64,000 nt of DNA from a bacterium SCSIO 12741 (GTDB taxonomy: Bacteria > Bacteroidota > Bacteroidia > Flavobacteriales_G > Salibacteraceae). Location of the stretch: contig CP073749.1 of NCBI GenBank assembly GCA_024398055.1, positions 4,712,594 through 4,776,593 on the forward strand, in the 5' to 3' direction. The notes below the pieces were generated by a model, which was given only the letters and a program-made list of their open reading frames with translations, was not told the origin of the DNA and did not search any database. The stretch's first letter is position 1, and every line of letters begins with the position of its first letter. Made by a program: the position numbers and the translations under genes. This document shows positions 32,848 to 43,100 of the stretch, in pieces.

Positions 32848-35628
32848 CTACTGGGCAATCTGAATTTTGTCTGTACGGCTCTCCCCGTTAATCTCATAAC
32901 GAACGAGGTACCATCCACTCTGCATTTGGCTTACATCTACAAAACCATCTTCACGGGTTTCGAAAGTATAAACCTCCTGGCCTTGCAGGTTAAAGAAATG
33001 TAGGGTTGTGGTTTCACCTTCGGGAACTTGTCTTACCTGTAGGTAATCTACCGCAGGATTGGGATAAATACTCAACCTCTCCGTTTCGCTTACCGGACTT
33101 CCCAAAGCAGGCTCCAAGGCTAATTTGAAGCGAAACAATTGAGTTCCAGTTTCTTCTTTATTGGCGGCAAAATACATATAGCCGTTCATCCATTCCATTT
33201 GTTGACGGTCTACGATCAAATTGTTCTCAACCGGACTAAACACCTGGTAAGTGGTTTGCGCTGTACCCTGAGTACTCCACCACTCTTTACCTCCTAAAAC
33301 ACTAAAGAACAGTTGATCACCAATCATTTTGCCCACCCAATCACCATAACCGTGAACCGGAATGGTTAAATAGCTCCAGCTTGCCTCGGCCGCATCGTAA
33401 ACCAAAATTGAATCCTGGCTAAAACTATAGACCATACGATCTCCGATATACCATTGTCTGCGTTTTGAATCAACTTTGGTAAAGTTTGCTTCACCCGCCT
33501 TCATGATCCAAAAGTCATGTTCTCCAGTGGCGAAAATGGCGTATTTGTTCGCTCCCAAAATTTGAGGCTGCACCCGATACTCCATGTAACCATGCATGGG
33601 GTTATCATCTACGCGGATGTTGTTGCCAGGCACCAATTCTTGAAATAGGCTTGCTCCTTTACCTTCCTGGTAAGTCCAAATCTCAGGTCCATGCTCCTCG
33701 TCCTGATCCACATAGAGGTACTGGCCACCCCAGGTGATTCCCGGAACATTTGGGTAAAAATTGTGATAACCAGAACACGACTTTCGAATTCGTCCATTTC
33801 GGTACGAATCAAAATAGTGGCAGTTGCCTTGCCCCTCTTCCCGGTAAATCCGGTGAAATAAGGGTTGATTGAAGTAAGCGCCAATGGACTTACATTGATC
33901 AAATTCCGTTTTCTCTACCAACTTATCTCCCTGTGGGTGATAAGCATAAGGCACTCCTTTGTCATTGGTAAACCAATCGGTTCCAGCAACGTTGTAATAG
34001 CCAAAATCGATGAACTGATAAGGGTAGGTTCCCTGGTAGGAGTCCTCACTTGACCAGTTCCAGGAGATTTGCTTGCTCTGAGAACCTTCCGCTCTCCAAA
34101 GCTGGTAACCGCTGTTTCCATTGTTGGCCATAAAGAACATTCCGTTCTCGGTAGGCTGGAATCGGGCTAAGTGGGAGCCTTCCTTTCCCGGACGAACGTC
34201 TGCCAATAGGGCTTCTTTTCCAATTCCGGTAGAATACCAAGGCTCGTCCCCGGTTTCCTCTTGATAGGCCTCGAAATAAAGCACATTACCTCGCTTGGAT
34301 AACTCAGCTACCTTCGAATAAGGCTGATCCAACAACTGATCGTTGATATCGCCTAAATGGCCTTGGATAGGATCAAACTCTTCAATTCTATAGTCTCTCG
34401 GAGATTGCAAAACCCGGGTAACCCAATACAAACGGTTGTTATAGGTGGCCATTTCCATTTGGTAGTTGTAGAATAGATACATGGAATAGTCGGCCACTTT
34501 TTCGGTTGAGCTGTAATAGATGCGAACCTTGTCATTGAAGAAATAAACCAATCCAATTTCATCCACTTCAACCTGGGCCGCGGCATAGTTCCCCACAATA
34601 GGCTTCACGGAGTTTTGCTCAATCACCCAGGTCGTGTAGCGTCCCGAGTTTTTACGCGAATAAAAAATGTCTTTGCTGTTTTGGTGAAAATGAGCCGTGT
34701 GGCGAAAATCCGCTTTTTTCGTAGCGTATAGGGTTTCAATGTTTTGCTCAAATCTCCTCAGGTGAATAGAGTCGTCAGCAGTAGACCACTCGTAGTAAAC
34801 GGTATCTTCTCGAGCCATGAATACCATGGGATATCGAAAGCCATTTACACCAGGTTCTACGTTTTTCTCAACAAGTGTTTGAGGTTCAATGTACTTCAAC
34901 TCATATTGAGATTGAAGCTCACTATCGGAAAAATAGATTCTGGTCTTACCCGCATCCAAATTCACCGCGTTGCTGTTTCGTTTGTTAATGGTTTTCCAGC
35001 TGGTTGGATTTCTTCGATCCATTACATCCATCCGGAATTGACCATCCGTATCAGGATGAAAAACTACCATGGCCACGGTTTCATCATTGGCCACCATTTG
35101 CATCACTTGATTGACGTTATTCAGGGTAGTGCTGAATGAAGCTGCACTTTTGCCTTCCTCCAATTCCACGTACTTAAACGTGGCACCATGAGAATAAACA
35201 AAGGCCAGGCGATCACTTAATTTATTCAAGCGAAGAACATAGGCAGGATCGCCTAATCCTAATTCTATTTCAATTACTTCTCCAGATACCAAGTGCAGCC
35301 AAGCCAACTTTTCTCCATAACCATTGGAGTAGCCGTAGCTAATTAAGGCATGATCGCCGCTTACCGCTTCCATTTTTAAATAGGGAGATGAGAATAGCGT
35401 CTTAAAGGAATCTTCCTTAAAAATTCCGATCGTTTGAATTTGCGGACCATAACCAAAGGCACTTTCAAGCCCCGAGTGGATAACCAACCCGTGCTTAGAG
35501 TCTAACACATTGGAGTGGGATTTCGTCTGTTTTCCTTCTTCAAAAAAAGTTACCTGTTCCAGCTGTTGAGCATAGAGTGGTGAAACAGACAAACAAATCA
35601 ATAGCAGTTGTAGTACGTGTCGAAGCAT
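32848..35628 (-). CDS. T9SS type A secreted protein with beta-propeller-like ELWxxDGT-type repeats
   Basis: A 926-residue protein starting at the ATG at 35628, with a signal peptide (about 1-22, MLRHVLQLLLICLSVSPLYA). The body consists of many strand-rich units with patterns such as DEPWYSTGIGKEALLADV, GYQLWRAEGSQSK and GPEIWTYQEGKGASLFQ, like the ELWxxDGT repeats of predicted propellers. The last 80 residues are the type A sorting domain (SIYPNPAVDYLQV, QSGWYLVRYEIN). It is probably surface-bound or secreted. Its 3' end is close to that of the convergent GT4 gene (49 bases). No enzyme motif was identified. Confidence 0.83.
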   Translation of the reverse strand: MLRHVLQLLLICLSVSPLYAQQLEQVTFFEEGKQTKSHSNVLDSKHGLVIHSGLESAFGYGPQIQTIGIFKEDSFKTLFSSPYLKMEAVSGDHALISYGYSNGYGEKLAWLHLVSGEVIEIELGLGDPAYVLRLNKLSDRLAFVYSHGATFKYVELEEGKSAASFSTTLNNVNQVMQMVANDETVAMVVFHPDTDGQFRMDVMDRRNPTSWKTINKRNSNAVNLDAGKTRIYFSDSELQSQYELKYIEPQTLVEKNVEPGVNGFRYPMVFMAREDTVYYEWSTADDSIHLRRFEQNIETLYATKKADFRHTAHFHQNSKDIFYSRKNSGRYTTWVIEQNSVKPIVGNYAAAQVEVDEIGLVYFFNDKVRIYYSSTEKVADYSMYLFYNYQMEMATYNNRLYWVTRVLQSPRDYRIEEFDPIQGHLGDINDQLLDQPYSKVAELSKRGNVLYFEAYQEETGDEPWYSTGIGKEALLADVRPGKEGSHLARFQPTENGMFFMANNGNSGYQLWRAEGSQSKQISWNWSSEDSYQGTYPYQFIDFGYYNVAGTDWFTNDKGVPYAYHPQGDKLVEKTEFDQCKSIGAYFNQPLFHRIYREEGQGNCHYFDSYRNGRIRKSCSGYHNFYPNVPGITWGGQYLYVDQDEEHGPEIWTYQEGKGASLFQELVPGNNIRVDDNPMHGYMEYRVQPQILGANKYAIFATGEHDFWIMKAGEANFTKVDSKRRQWYIGDRMVYSFSQDSILVYDAAEASWSYLTIPVHGYGDWVGKMIGDQLFFSVLGGKEWWSTQGTAQTTYQVFSPVENNLIVDRQQMEWMNGYMYFAANKEETGTQLFRFKLALEPALGSPVSETERLSIYPNPAVDYLQVRQVPEGETTTLHFFNLQGQEVYTFETREDGFVDVSQMQSGWYLVRYEINGESRTDKIQIAQ

Positions 35629-35642
35629 GGCCAAGGTTTTAC

Positions 35643-35650
35643 CAAATGTA
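35643..35650 (-). promoter_or_regulatory. -7 element (TACATTTG, minus strand)
   Basis: An exact TAnnTTTG on the minus strand, 14 bases upstream of the ATG at 35628. It supports that start over the TTG at 35634. Confidence 0.5.
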
Positions 35651-35681
35651 GGTATTATTTAAACGCCTAATAAATAGATCT

Positions 35682-37328
35682 TTAGCGCACAATGGTCACC
35701 CTACCTGAAGTCGATTCCTGCTGATTGGCGCAGTCGGTAAACTTAATGACGTAGAAATAATTCCCTACCGGGCACTCTTTGCCATTATGCATACCATCCC
35801 ACCATTCAGACGGATGATTGGAACGGAACACAATTTGTCCCCAACGATCCATGATAGAGATCTCAAAGTTTTCATCTTCCTGAACAAAGGTTCCCCAGGT
35901 TTCATTTAAACCATCGCCATTAGGGGTAAAGCTGGTGGGAATCATATCAAAAGGAGTTACCCCTTTCAAAATTTCCACTTCGTCAGAATTCTTGTTTCCA
36001 CACTTGTCGTAAACGGTCACTTGATAGTAACCCGGCTTTTTCACCTTTATGCTTTTGGTCGATTCTCCAGTACTCCAATCGTAGATGGAGGCATTTTCAG
36101 ACTCAGCCGTAAGCGTGTAGGATTCACCAAAACAGAAGTAATCATCTTCTCCAAGGTCCACATCTACCGAAGTAATGTAATCGACCTGGATATTATCAGA
36201 AACCTCTCCACAGAAATTGGTGATCGTTATGGCATAAGTTCCAGGCTCGGAAACGATGATAGAAGTATCGGTGCTTCCGGTACTCCACTTGTAACTTGAA
36301 TTTGGGAAGGTAGCACTCAGTTCAACCGTTTCACCTTTACACAGGATGGTGTCTTCTCCCAAGTTTACGGCTGCAAAATCAAATACCGTGACGGTCGTTG
36401 AATCTTTGGAACTACAACCGTTTCCGTCTGTTACAGTTACAGCGAATTTCCCTGAATAGTTAACCGCTACCGTATCAATAGTATCTCCAGTTGACCAGTT
36501 GTACTTTAAATAGTTACCTGCGCGAAGAACAGCTTCCTCTCCTTGGCAAATGGCCTGTGGCGAACCTAAGTCTACCGGTGTATGCTTATACTCGGTCAAG
36601 GTGGTTGTATCTACCCAGGTACAATTTCCGGAATCAACAGCTTCGAGCCAATATTTTCCTTCTTTGTAGACCTTAGCGTCACGTGTGGTCTGCCCATCAC
36701 TCCATTTGTAGGAGAAATAACGATCGGTACTACTAAAGGTAGTCGTATCGCCTTCGCAGATATAAGAGTCTGAGGTGATATTGAGTACAGGTCCGGTTTC
36801 GTATTCCAATTTCCAATAGAAGGAAATCATAAACGGTGGGTTCCAGTCAATGGCTCGTATGGCAATCACATTCCGCCCTACCTGTAAAAAGGGATACAGA
36901 TTATGAACATTCAAATTGGAATTGGTAGCAGCACCTGCCATTTGACCGTTAACGTAAATCACGTATTCGTTGTCAGCAGAAATTTCAGCCAACGTTCCCG
37001 TTCCATTAAAATTGGTTGCCTTCAGGCAGCCATTCCCCAAGGTTTTGAGGTAGAATGATTTTCTGAAATAAACCGTATCCTGATAAGGAAGCAACCACAT
37101 ACTCTGTGATCCAGGTGCAATAGGATATCCGGGAACGATGTTTGGAGAAGGTGCCGTGGAATTGGACCATCCGGCATCGTTAAATCCCACATCATTCCAT
37201 CCTGGGGTAAGGGTCGAAGAACACTTCCAGGTACCATCTCCTTTAAATTCAAACACGGTTTGAGACTGTGCTTCAAATGAAATGGCAAGTAGAAGGGTTA
37301 GAACGAGATATGAAAATAATTTCTGCAT
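35682..37328 (-). CDS. Secreted protein with Ig-like repeats and T9SS type B (gliding-motility-associated) C-terminal domain
   Basis: A 548-residue protein starting at the ATG at 37328, with a signal peptide ending near SFEAQSQ. An N-terminal jellyroll (about 25-185, with VYFRKSFYLKTL and IAIRAIDWNPPF) resembles galactose-binding-like domains. Four or more repeats of about 75 residues follow, each with a strand set such as LGEDTILCKGETVEL...YKWSTGSTDTSIIV and a conserved W-S-T/D-G. The C-terminal 85 residues are a type B sorting domain (SFTPNGDGLNETWG, MDRWGQIVF, WWDGMHNGKECPVGNYFY). It is exported by the T9SS and usually stays cell-associated. Confidence 0.87.
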   Translation of the reverse strand: MQKLFSYLVLTLLLAISFEAQSQTVFEFKGDGTWKCSSTLTPGWNDVGFNDAGWSNSTAPSPNIVPGYPIAPGSQSMWLLPYQDTVYFRKSFYLKTLGNGCLKATNFNGTGTLAEISADNEYVIYVNGQMAGAATNSNLNVHNLYPFLQVGRNVIAIRAIDWNPPFMISFYWKLEYETGPVLNITSDSYICEGDTTTFSSTDRYFSYKWSDGQTTRDAKVYKEGKYWLEAVDSGNCTWVDTTTLTEYKHTPVDLGSPQAICQGEEAVLRAGNYLKYNWSTGDTIDTVAVNYSGKFAVTVTDGNGCSSKDSTTVTVFDFAAVNLGEDTILCKGETVELSATFPNSSYKWSTGSTDTSIIVSEPGTYAITITNFCGEVSDNIQVDYITSVDVDLGEDDYFCFGESYTLTAESENASIYDWSTGESTKSIKVKKPGYYQVTVYDKCGNKNSDEVEILKGVTPFDMIPTSFTPNGDGLNETWGTFVQEDENFEISIMDRWGQIVFRSNHPSEWWDGMHNGKECPVGNYFYVIKFTDCANQQESTSGRVTIVR

Positions 37329-37338
37329 CTGAGATCTG

Positions 37339-37346
37339 CAAAAATA
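37339..37346 (-). promoter_or_regulatory. -7 element (TATTTTTG, minus strand)
   Basis: An exact TAnnTTTG on the minus strand, 10 bases upstream of the ATG at 37328, implying a short leader. Confidence 0.45.
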
Positions 37347-37361
37347 CAAAGGATCTCTATT

Positions 37362-37399
37362 AAAAAAGAAAAAGGGCTGAAGTTTACCAACAGCCCTTT
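37362..37399 (-). terminator. Terminator after clpB
   Basis: Stem AAAGGGCTG/CAGCCCTTT (37371-37379 with 37391-37399). On the minus strand it is followed by a T-rich tail to 37362. It lies about 20 bases beyond the clpB stop. Confidence 0.75.
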
Positions 37400-37417
37400 C
37401 TTAATTTGCTTTTTGAC

Positions 37418-40024
37418 TTAATGACTCACTTTTTTCGGTTTACGAAAAACGAACTGTCCGTCAAACTCATCGAGGATGATATGATCACCTTCAGAAACCC
37501 TTCCAGATAAGATCTCTTTGGACAATCCATTCATCACTTCTTTTTGAATTACCCGCTTTACCGGACGAGCCCCGTATTGCGGGTCAAAACCCACATCGGC
37601 GAGCAAGCCAATGACTTCATCAGAAGCTTCCATACGGATGTCTTTTTGGGCCAACAAGCGCTCCACTCCTTTGAGTTGAATGCGAACGATGTCTTTGATA
37701 TTATCGGCACTCAGAGGAGTGAACATGATGGTTTCATCGATTCGGTTGACGAACTCGGGCTTCAAGGATTGACGAACCAGACCTAAAACATCGTCTCGAG
37801 TGCGTTCAAAAACCATTGGGTCTTTTCCATCGGCAGCATCGTAGTTGTCACGAATGATTTCACTGCCCAAATTTGACGTCATGATGATGATCGTATTTTT
37901 AAAATTGGCCACTCTCCCTTTGTTGTCCGTCAAACGCCCGTCATCGAGCACTTGGAGGAGAATGTTGAAAGCATCCGGGTGTGCCTTTTCGATTTCATCC
38001 AGCAAAATCACGCTGTAGGGTTTGCGTCTGACGGCTTCGGTCAATTGCCCGCCTTCGTCATAACCGACATATCCTGGAGGCGCCCCTACCAAGCGAGAAA
38101 CGGCGTGGCGTTCCTGGTATTCACTCATATCAATTCGAGTAAGTGCTCCTTCATGATCAAATAAGTATTCAGCCAAGGCCTTTGCCAATTCTGTTTTACC
38201 CACACCGGTCGTTCCCAAAAACAAGAAGGATCCAATTGGTTTCTCTTGATCCTGAAGCCCTGCCCTACTCCTACGTACAGCGTCAGCAATAGCCACAATG
38301 GCTTCATCCTGACCGATGACACGCTTGTGCAACTCATCTTCCAGATGAAGCAATTTTTCGGCTTCGCTTTGCATCATCTTGCTCACAGGCACTCCGGTCC
38401 ATTTACTGATCACTTCAGAAATGTCCTCGCTATCTACTTCTTCTTTCACCATTTGCGAACCACTGGCCTGCATTTCTGCCAATTGAGCCTCAAAGGACTT
38501 CAACTGGTCCTCAGCCGCTGACATCTGGCCATAGCGTATCTCAGCTACACGTCCGTAATCGCCTTCACGCTCAGCCTGAGTAGCTTGAAGCTTCAGTTGT
38601 TCAATTTCTTCTTTTACCCGCTGGGTTCCATCAATTACTTCTTTTTCACTTTCCCATTTCGCTTTCAGCTGATCCCGTTGTTCAGTGAGGTTTGCAATTT
38701 CCTCCTTGAGCCCGGCAATTTTCTTCTTATCACCTTCCCGCTTAATGCCCTCGCGTTCAATCTCCAACTGGCGAATCTTACGTTCTACCTCATCCAGTTC
38801 TTCGGGCATAGAATTGATTTGAATGCGCAACTTTGATGCTGCTTCATCAATCAAATCAATGGCCTTGTCTGGCAAAAAACGATCGGTGATGTAGCGCTGA
38901 CTCAACTCTACGGAAGAGATGATGGCTTCATCCTGAATGCGAACTTTGTGATGGGTTTCGTACTTCTCTTTCAAACCACGGAGAATCGAGATTGCATCTT
39001 CTACCGTAGGTTCGTCCACCATTACGGTTTGGAAGCGGCGTTCCAGGGCTTTGTCTTGCTCAAAATACTTTTGGTATTCATTCAATGTGGTAGCTCCAAT
39101 GGCACGTAACTCTCCACGGGCAAGGGCAGGCTTGAGAATGTTGGCTGCGTCCATGGCACCTTGTCCTCCACCGGCACCTACCAGGGTGTGAATTTCATCA
39201 ATAAACAGGATGATTCTTCCATCGCTGCTGGTCACTTCCTTCACCACGGACTTGAGGCGTTCTTCAAATTCACCTTTGTACTTAGCTCCGGCGATTAAGG
39301 CTCCCATATCCAGGGAAAAGAGTTCCTTTTGCTTGAGGTTTTCAGGTACATCTCCCGAAACGATTCGGTGAGCCAAACCTTCCGCAATCGCTGTTTTACC
39401 TACTCCTGGTTCTCCAACCAGTATGGGGTTATTTTTTGTTCTACGCGATAAAATTTGAAGTACCCGACGTATTTCATCGTCCCGGCCAATAACGGGATCC
39501 AGTTTTCCTTTAGCCGCCTGTTTGTTTAGGTTAATGGCGTATTTATTCAGGGAATTGTAGGTATCCTCGGCAGTTTGGCTTTTTACCGTTTCGCCCTTAC
39601 GCAATTCTTTAATTGCGGCTTTTAACCCTTTCTCGTTCAACCCATTGTCTTTCATCAACTGAGCAATGGTTGACTTGGTCATCAAGAGTCCCAATAACAC
39701 ATGCTCGATGGAAACGTAATCGTCTCCAAACTCCTTTAGCAGCGAAGTGGCTTTCTGAAAAACCTGAGCTCCCTCTCTCGAAAGGTAGGCTTCTCCTCCA
39801 CTCACTTTGGGGTAGCCCTCCACGATTCGATCTAAAGCTTGGCGGAAAATATCGGTATTCACTCCCAATTTCTTGAAGAGGAAGGGAGTCACATTCTCAT
39901 CTACAGCGAACACACCTTTCAAAACGTGCCCGGTTTCGATGGACTGGTTACCCGCTTCAAAGGCCATTTGCTGGGCCATTTGAAGGGCTTCCTGTGTTTT
40001 AATGGTTAAATTATTTGTATTCAT
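37418..40024 (-). CDS. clpB: ATP-dependent disaggregase ClpB
   Basis: 868 residues, normal for ClpB. Two Clp N-repeats lie at about 1-150. AAA module 1 has Walker A GEPGVGKT near 206 and Walker B LFIDEIHTLVGAG. The middle coiled-coil domain (about 410-530), diagnostic of ClpB/Hsp104, carries the E/K-rich heptads. AAA module 2 has Walker A GTTGVGKT near 605 and the NPEFVNRIDE-like sensor (KPEFVNRIDE). It rescues aggregated proteins with DnaK after heat stress in the cytoplasm. It is monocistronic, with a terminator downstream. No CIRCE-like element was seen in the 164-base gap upstream. Confidence 0.97.
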   Translation of the reverse strand: MNTNNLTIKTQEALQMAQQMAFEAGNQSIETGHVLKGVFAVDENVTPFLFKKLGVNTDIFRQALDRIVEGYPKVSGGEAYLSREGAQVFQKATSLLKEFGDDYVSIEHVLLGLLMTKSTIAQLMKDNGLNEKGLKAAIKELRKGETVKSQTAEDTYNSLNKYAINLNKQAAKGKLDPVIGRDDEIRRVLQILSRRTKNNPILVGEPGVGKTAIAEGLAHRIVSGDVPENLKQKELFSLDMGALIAGAKYKGEFEERLKSVVKEVTSSDGRIILFIDEIHTLVGAGGGQGAMDAANILKPALARGELRAIGATTLNEYQKYFEQDKALERRFQTVMVDEPTVEDAISILRGLKEKYETHHKVRIQDEAIISSVELSQRYITDRFLPDKAIDLIDEAASKLRIQINSMPEELDEVERKIRQLEIEREGIKREGDKKKIAGLKEEIANLTEQRDQLKAKWESEKEVIDGTQRVKEEIEQLKLQATQAEREGDYGRVAEIRYGQMSAAEDQLKSFEAQLAEMQASGSQMVKEEVDSEDISEVISKWTGVPVSKMMQSEAEKLLHLEDELHKRVIGQDEAIVAIADAVRRSRAGLQDQEKPIGSFLFLGTTGVGKTELAKALAEYLFDHEGALTRIDMSEYQERHAVSRLVGAPPGYVGYDEGGQLTEAVRRKPYSVILLDEIEKAHPDAFNILLQVLDDGRLTDNKGRVANFKNTIIIMTSNLGSEIIRDNYDAADGKDPMVFERTRDDVLGLVRQSLKPEFVNRIDETIMFTPLSADNIKDIVRIQLKGVERLLAQKDIRMEASDEVIGLLADVGFDPQYGARPVKRVIQKEVMNGLSKEILSGRVSEGDHIILDEFDGQFVFRKPKKVSH

Positions 40025-40188
40025 ATTGATAATGCTCTTTTAGTCTGTTTTGCACTCAGGGCATATCAAGTACTCGGCCAAGGAAAAAGATCAGAAATTA
40101 TGGCAGCAAATGCACTATGGACAGGTCATTTAGACAGGTCTTCGAAAAAAAAGCCGCCAGAATTTCTGGAAATGAAAGAAGTGGAGGA

Positions 40189-43100
40189 TTAATTCTCCTT
40201 AACCAACTGGAAGTGTTCTATCCGGCCTCCCCAGGATACCCGAATGTGGTAAGTTCCCGATTCAAAAGTGGATAGATCCATAGACAAAGTCTTTTCATCT
40301 ACCTTGTCTTTGCGCATCACTTCCTTGCCCTGTGAATCCAGGATGACCATATCGAAGGATTGAATTCCCTCCGGAACTTCGAGCACAAACCGACCTTGGG
40401 TAGGATTAGGATAGATTTTAACCCCACCTGGTTTCGCCTCCTCGCCTATCCCCACATTCGTAAAGGTGTAGCAGGAAGAAGTATCCGTGCAGCCGAAGCG
40501 ATCCACCACCAAAGCATAAGATCCATTGGCCTGAGGCTTGAAGGTTTTACCCGTTTCTCCCGGGATGGGCAAATTTGTTGCACAATCTATCCAACGATAT
40601 TTTCCAACTCCCAAGGCCTCCAATTCACTCGAAGTTTGCTTGACTGACGAATCCGGAACAATCCGGCGCAATTCGACCTGAACCACGCTATCGCAGCCCA
40701 AAATTGATTTAAGAATAAACTTTTTGGAAGCTGTATTTGTACCGATCGTGCCATCAGGAAAAACATAGCTATCACCATAACAGATAGTATCTGCCAAGAA
40801 CGTAGAATCTGCTAGATAAACAGATAAATCAATGATTAAATATTCCACACAACCCATATTCTGTTGAGCCAAAGTATCCCGAACTGCAACAGAAGAAACC
40901 TTTCCACTGGGGAAAGTATAAGATGTACCACGACAAATGGAATCACGGGTATAATGATATACAGGAGGAAGCGATATAAAATGGGTCACCAGGGTATCCA
41001 AACAACCTTGTAAATTGGTTACAAGTGAAGTATCTGTTTTGCTCGTATCACTTTGACTTCCATTAGGAAAAGTATAGGTTTTCCCGTGACACAGTGTATC
41101 ATTTTTATGAATAACAGGAGGATGAGTAACAAATAGATTCACGATAATAACACTATCACAAGCCTGGCCCAACAATAAAGTAGTTGTATCGCTTAACGGA
41201 CCTGTTGGAGTGATGCTTCTACCATCTGCAAATTGATAACTTCCTCCCAGGCAAACCGTATCAAAAACCACCATAGGTGTAGGAGGAATAATGGAAAGTT
41301 GAGTGACTACAATGCTATCACAGCCCTTTATCGTTTTGATGGTGCTGGTTTGAGTAGTGGCTCGATAGGATGAGCTTCCATCGGGGAAATAATAAGGAGC
41401 ACCTTGACAGATAGAATCTACCACGGTATCACGCGGTGCAGGCAAAATGCTCAACGTAGTCACCCAATTCGCTGAGCAGCCTAACGAGTCTGTTACTGCT
41501 GCTGTATCCACTGTGGCCACATTAGAGCTGTCTCCATCAGGGAAATAAAAATAATTTCCACTGCAAATAGTGTCCAGAGAAGCCATCCAAGTTAGTGGAC
41601 GTTCATACAAATGAGTAACCACCAAACTATCACAAAATCCATTGGAATTTAAATGGCTGGTATCGGTTGTAGTACTCCAACCCGTATCTCCATCAGGAAA
41701 AATGAAAAATAGCCCATTACAGATGGTATCATAAAGAACCGTTTGTGGAGGGTTTGGAATCACAGTCAAATTAGTAATTATGAGGCTATCACAGTTATTT
41801 ACTGACTTAAGAATCGAGGTATCAACCTTACTAACTGTGGCCGTATCCAGATCAGGAAAATAATAGGTGCCAGATGAACTGCAAACGGTTTCATAGACCT
41901 CATTTACCTTATACTCTACCGTTAATTCAGTTAAAACGAGACTATCGCAACCATTGACTGATTGAAAGAAACTGGTATCCAAAGTAGAAACAGAGCTGGA
42001 GTCTCCATCGGGAAATACATAATATCCCGGACCACAATGAAGCACACGATTAAAATCTCCACTATAGGTTTGAGACAAATGGAGCAATACCGAATGCGGA
42101 CAGTTGGAAGCTACTTCCCGACCGGCACCTGGATCTAAATCCACATTCTTCCCATCTATATTCATATAAAGATGAACACTACTTAAAGTAGGTAACATTT
42201 GTTTGTAGGGAAGATAGGTACTACCAGGAAATGCTATCTGGCTGGCATACTGGTAGTTTAACTTATTATCAAGAGCCATGATTACATGGCCTTCACTGAA
42301 ATCAAAAGTATTATCTACTCCAGGACCTGGATCCAAATCTATTTCGAAGCCTCTAACGTATCGAGCCCATAGGAAAAGCCTATTTGATATTTTCTCCCGT
42401 TTTATTTCAACGTGGTCAGCGAAATAGCTTTTACCATCAAACTGGCGAACGATTATGGGCGTTGCATTCGGATTTAGTTTCGCTACAAATCTCCTGGATT
42501 TAGAAGCATCCAATGTATGGGTCCCTGATCCGATGTCCAAATCCAAACTAAAGTCTCTTGCGATACCCGCGACAAATACCTCTCCTGAGGCATTAACTTC
42601 CATGCTCATGGATTGAGCATCATACTTGCCTCCCCAAATAAAATTTCCAGCCGTGTCATAACGAGCAATGAAACTGTAATAAGATGAGGGGCCAAGGACG
42701 TATTGATTTGTACTGGGATCCAGGTCAATTGTGCCTGAATTAATCCCTAATAGATAAGGATTTCCAGCAGTATCGATTTCAAAATCCTCCACACCGGCAT
42801 CATAGGAACAGATCAGCTGCTTCGCCCACTCAAAGTTACCTACAGGGTCATACTTGGAAATAAACAGATCTGATTTGGTACCTACTCTATTAACCAAAGC
42901 CGTACTTGTTGCAAAATCAAGGTTAACCGGAGCATAGAGAATTCGACCAGCTAAATAAATATTCCCTTTAGTATCGCAGTGAATTCGAGCGACCCGGGCC
43001 GTGGTACCCGATAATTTATTTTTCTCATAAACCAACCACTTCAGGTTTCCATCCTTAGTATATCGAGCCAAAAACGATGATGTTCGCAAAGAGTACCCCC